29,576 nucleotides of DNA from Saccoglossus kowalevskii (taxonomy: Eukaryota; Hemichordata; Enteropneusta; Harrimaniidae): assembly GCF_000003605.2 (NCBI RefSeq), contig NW_003139324.1, forward strand, positions 60,803-90,378, in the 5' to 3' direction. The translations under genes and the position numbers were made by a program. The notes below the pieces were generated by a model. It was not told the origin of the DNA, made no database searches, and worked only from the letters and a program-made list of their open reading frames with translations. Positions 28,591 through 29,576 of the stretch are shown here, piece after piece (within the stretch, counting starts at the first letter, position 1; each line of letters opens with the position of its first letter).

Positions 28591-29576
28591 TCTACGAAAC
28601 TTATGGATAACACATAAATGTCAAAAGCAAAACTAATCATGACATGAAAACTGAACTCTGTGGGTGAATGAGCACAATGTAATATTTCAACAGCCCTAGC
28701 TACATTTAGTGTAGTGTCAGTCAGTCTCGTATAATGCTTCTGTCACTGATCTGATCAAGGGCGTTTGGCAATATGTTCATGGATCAGAGATACATTCTGA
28801 TTTGAAAGATTTAAAAAAATAATATTTGTATTAAATATACACACAAACTAGATACTGCGCCATTATATCTATATTTAATGTTATTATCGATTTGACACGT
28901 ATTAGGTAAATTGAGAAAGTCGTAAGTTATCAATAGCGGCGTACATGAGAGTTGTAAAAAACAAGCCGGTAGGCTGGTTGGCGATCCGCTCCGCTCAAAA
29001 GCAAGCACCATGTTTTTGGCTGTTTCCATGGTGTGACATAAACGTGAAGCTAACGTCGGTTTATAACTAATACGAAGTTCGCAAACACCATTCAGTTTTT
29101 GGAAGTCACTTAGTTTATTACTAGGACCACAATCACTCTCCTAGTCGAGTGACTGTGCTAGGACGTATTCTGCTGTTACATTTATTATTTCCAACCGTTT
29201 TGCGATAGCATTTTCTAGAATGAAGCGTTTCTTGTAAATGCTGGAAAGCGAAATAATGAAATAACGAGATGGTAAATATTTACCTAAAGTACAGTGTGTT
29301 GACCTTCATAATAATATACTTCATAATGCAAAACATTAGTCACGGCGAGTTATTTAAATATACGACTCCTAATCGAAAAATATGACCACAGTCCAGAATT
29401 TCAGACAGATATTAAGAAACCTAAGAGCATATCAAAAGCATTTACTCTAAAATATAAAAAAGAACTGCAGTCAAAAATGCCAGCAAATAAAGGACTCTGC
29501 CCCACAATCCTTTGTGCGCGTTATTACGGACACGCGCAAAAAACTGTACCACGCTTGTCAAATCTGGGTCAAATAT
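28591..29576. other. Non-coding right end of the window
   Basis: No gene is supported. A 72-codon - strand frame (29029-28811) begins METAKNMVLAFERSGSPTSL and could be a first exon, but nothing confirms it. CCCCACAATCC followed by TTTGTGCGCG (29500-29520) is a promoter-like motif close to the window edge. Confidence 0.35.

Overview
The window is AT-rich eukaryotic DNA. It has long introns with GT-AG splice sites, many small non-autonomous DNA transposons, LINE and LTR retroelement debris, and one multi-exon gene. It looks like a marine invertebrate animal (for example a hemichordate, mollusc or brachiopod), but nothing here fixes the species or phylum. No prokaryotic features, CRISPR arrays or operons are present.

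The one confident gene lies on the + strand between 11756 and 26557. It has fifteen coding exons whose reading frames join without gaps or stops (1839 nt, 612 codons plus stop). The product is a MATE-family exporter (SLC47A, multidrug and toxin extrusion), a proton-coupled organic-cation antiporter. Its length, the C-terminal 13th membrane span and the spacing of key residues all match vertebrate MATE1. One functionally important acidic position is replaced by glycine.

Layout. 1-1063: a broken non-LTR retrotransposon whose two halves point toward each other, as left by twin priming. 1064-5544: mostly featureless AT-rich DNA carrying a TACTGTAAA-type MITE (2993-3189), a 435-bp Harbinger-like MITE (3851-4285), a small degenerate tandem repeat (4443-4563) and a TTAA-type MITE (5077-5271). 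5550-6055: a solo LTR with a perfect 5-bp target duplication and a cluster of heat-shock-element motifs ahead of a TATA box. 6061-11733: non-coding DNA with two more TACTGTAAA MITEs and a nested AT-rich palindrome, ending in the upstream flank of the MATE gene. 11756-26557: the MATE gene, whose introns hold most of the remaining repeats. These are three further TTAA MITEs of the same family, a second TTAA family, three other inverted-repeat elements, a large hairpin-headed repeat array in intron 8, and tandem repeats in introns 12 to 14. 26558-29576: the 3' flank, with a tRNA-like (SINE) remnant and a roughly 900-bp ancient 21-bp minisatellite that is G-poor on the + strand.

No multi-gene system is visible. 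The most noteworthy items are the HSE-bearing solo LTR, the twin-primed LINE, the shared-terminus TTAA MITE family (one copy with a small ORF), the 21-bp minisatellite, and the altered acidic residues and heavily N-glycosylatable tail of the transporter. Exon coordinates were assigned by reading splice sites and frames by eye; the UTRs and promoter of the gene are not resolved.
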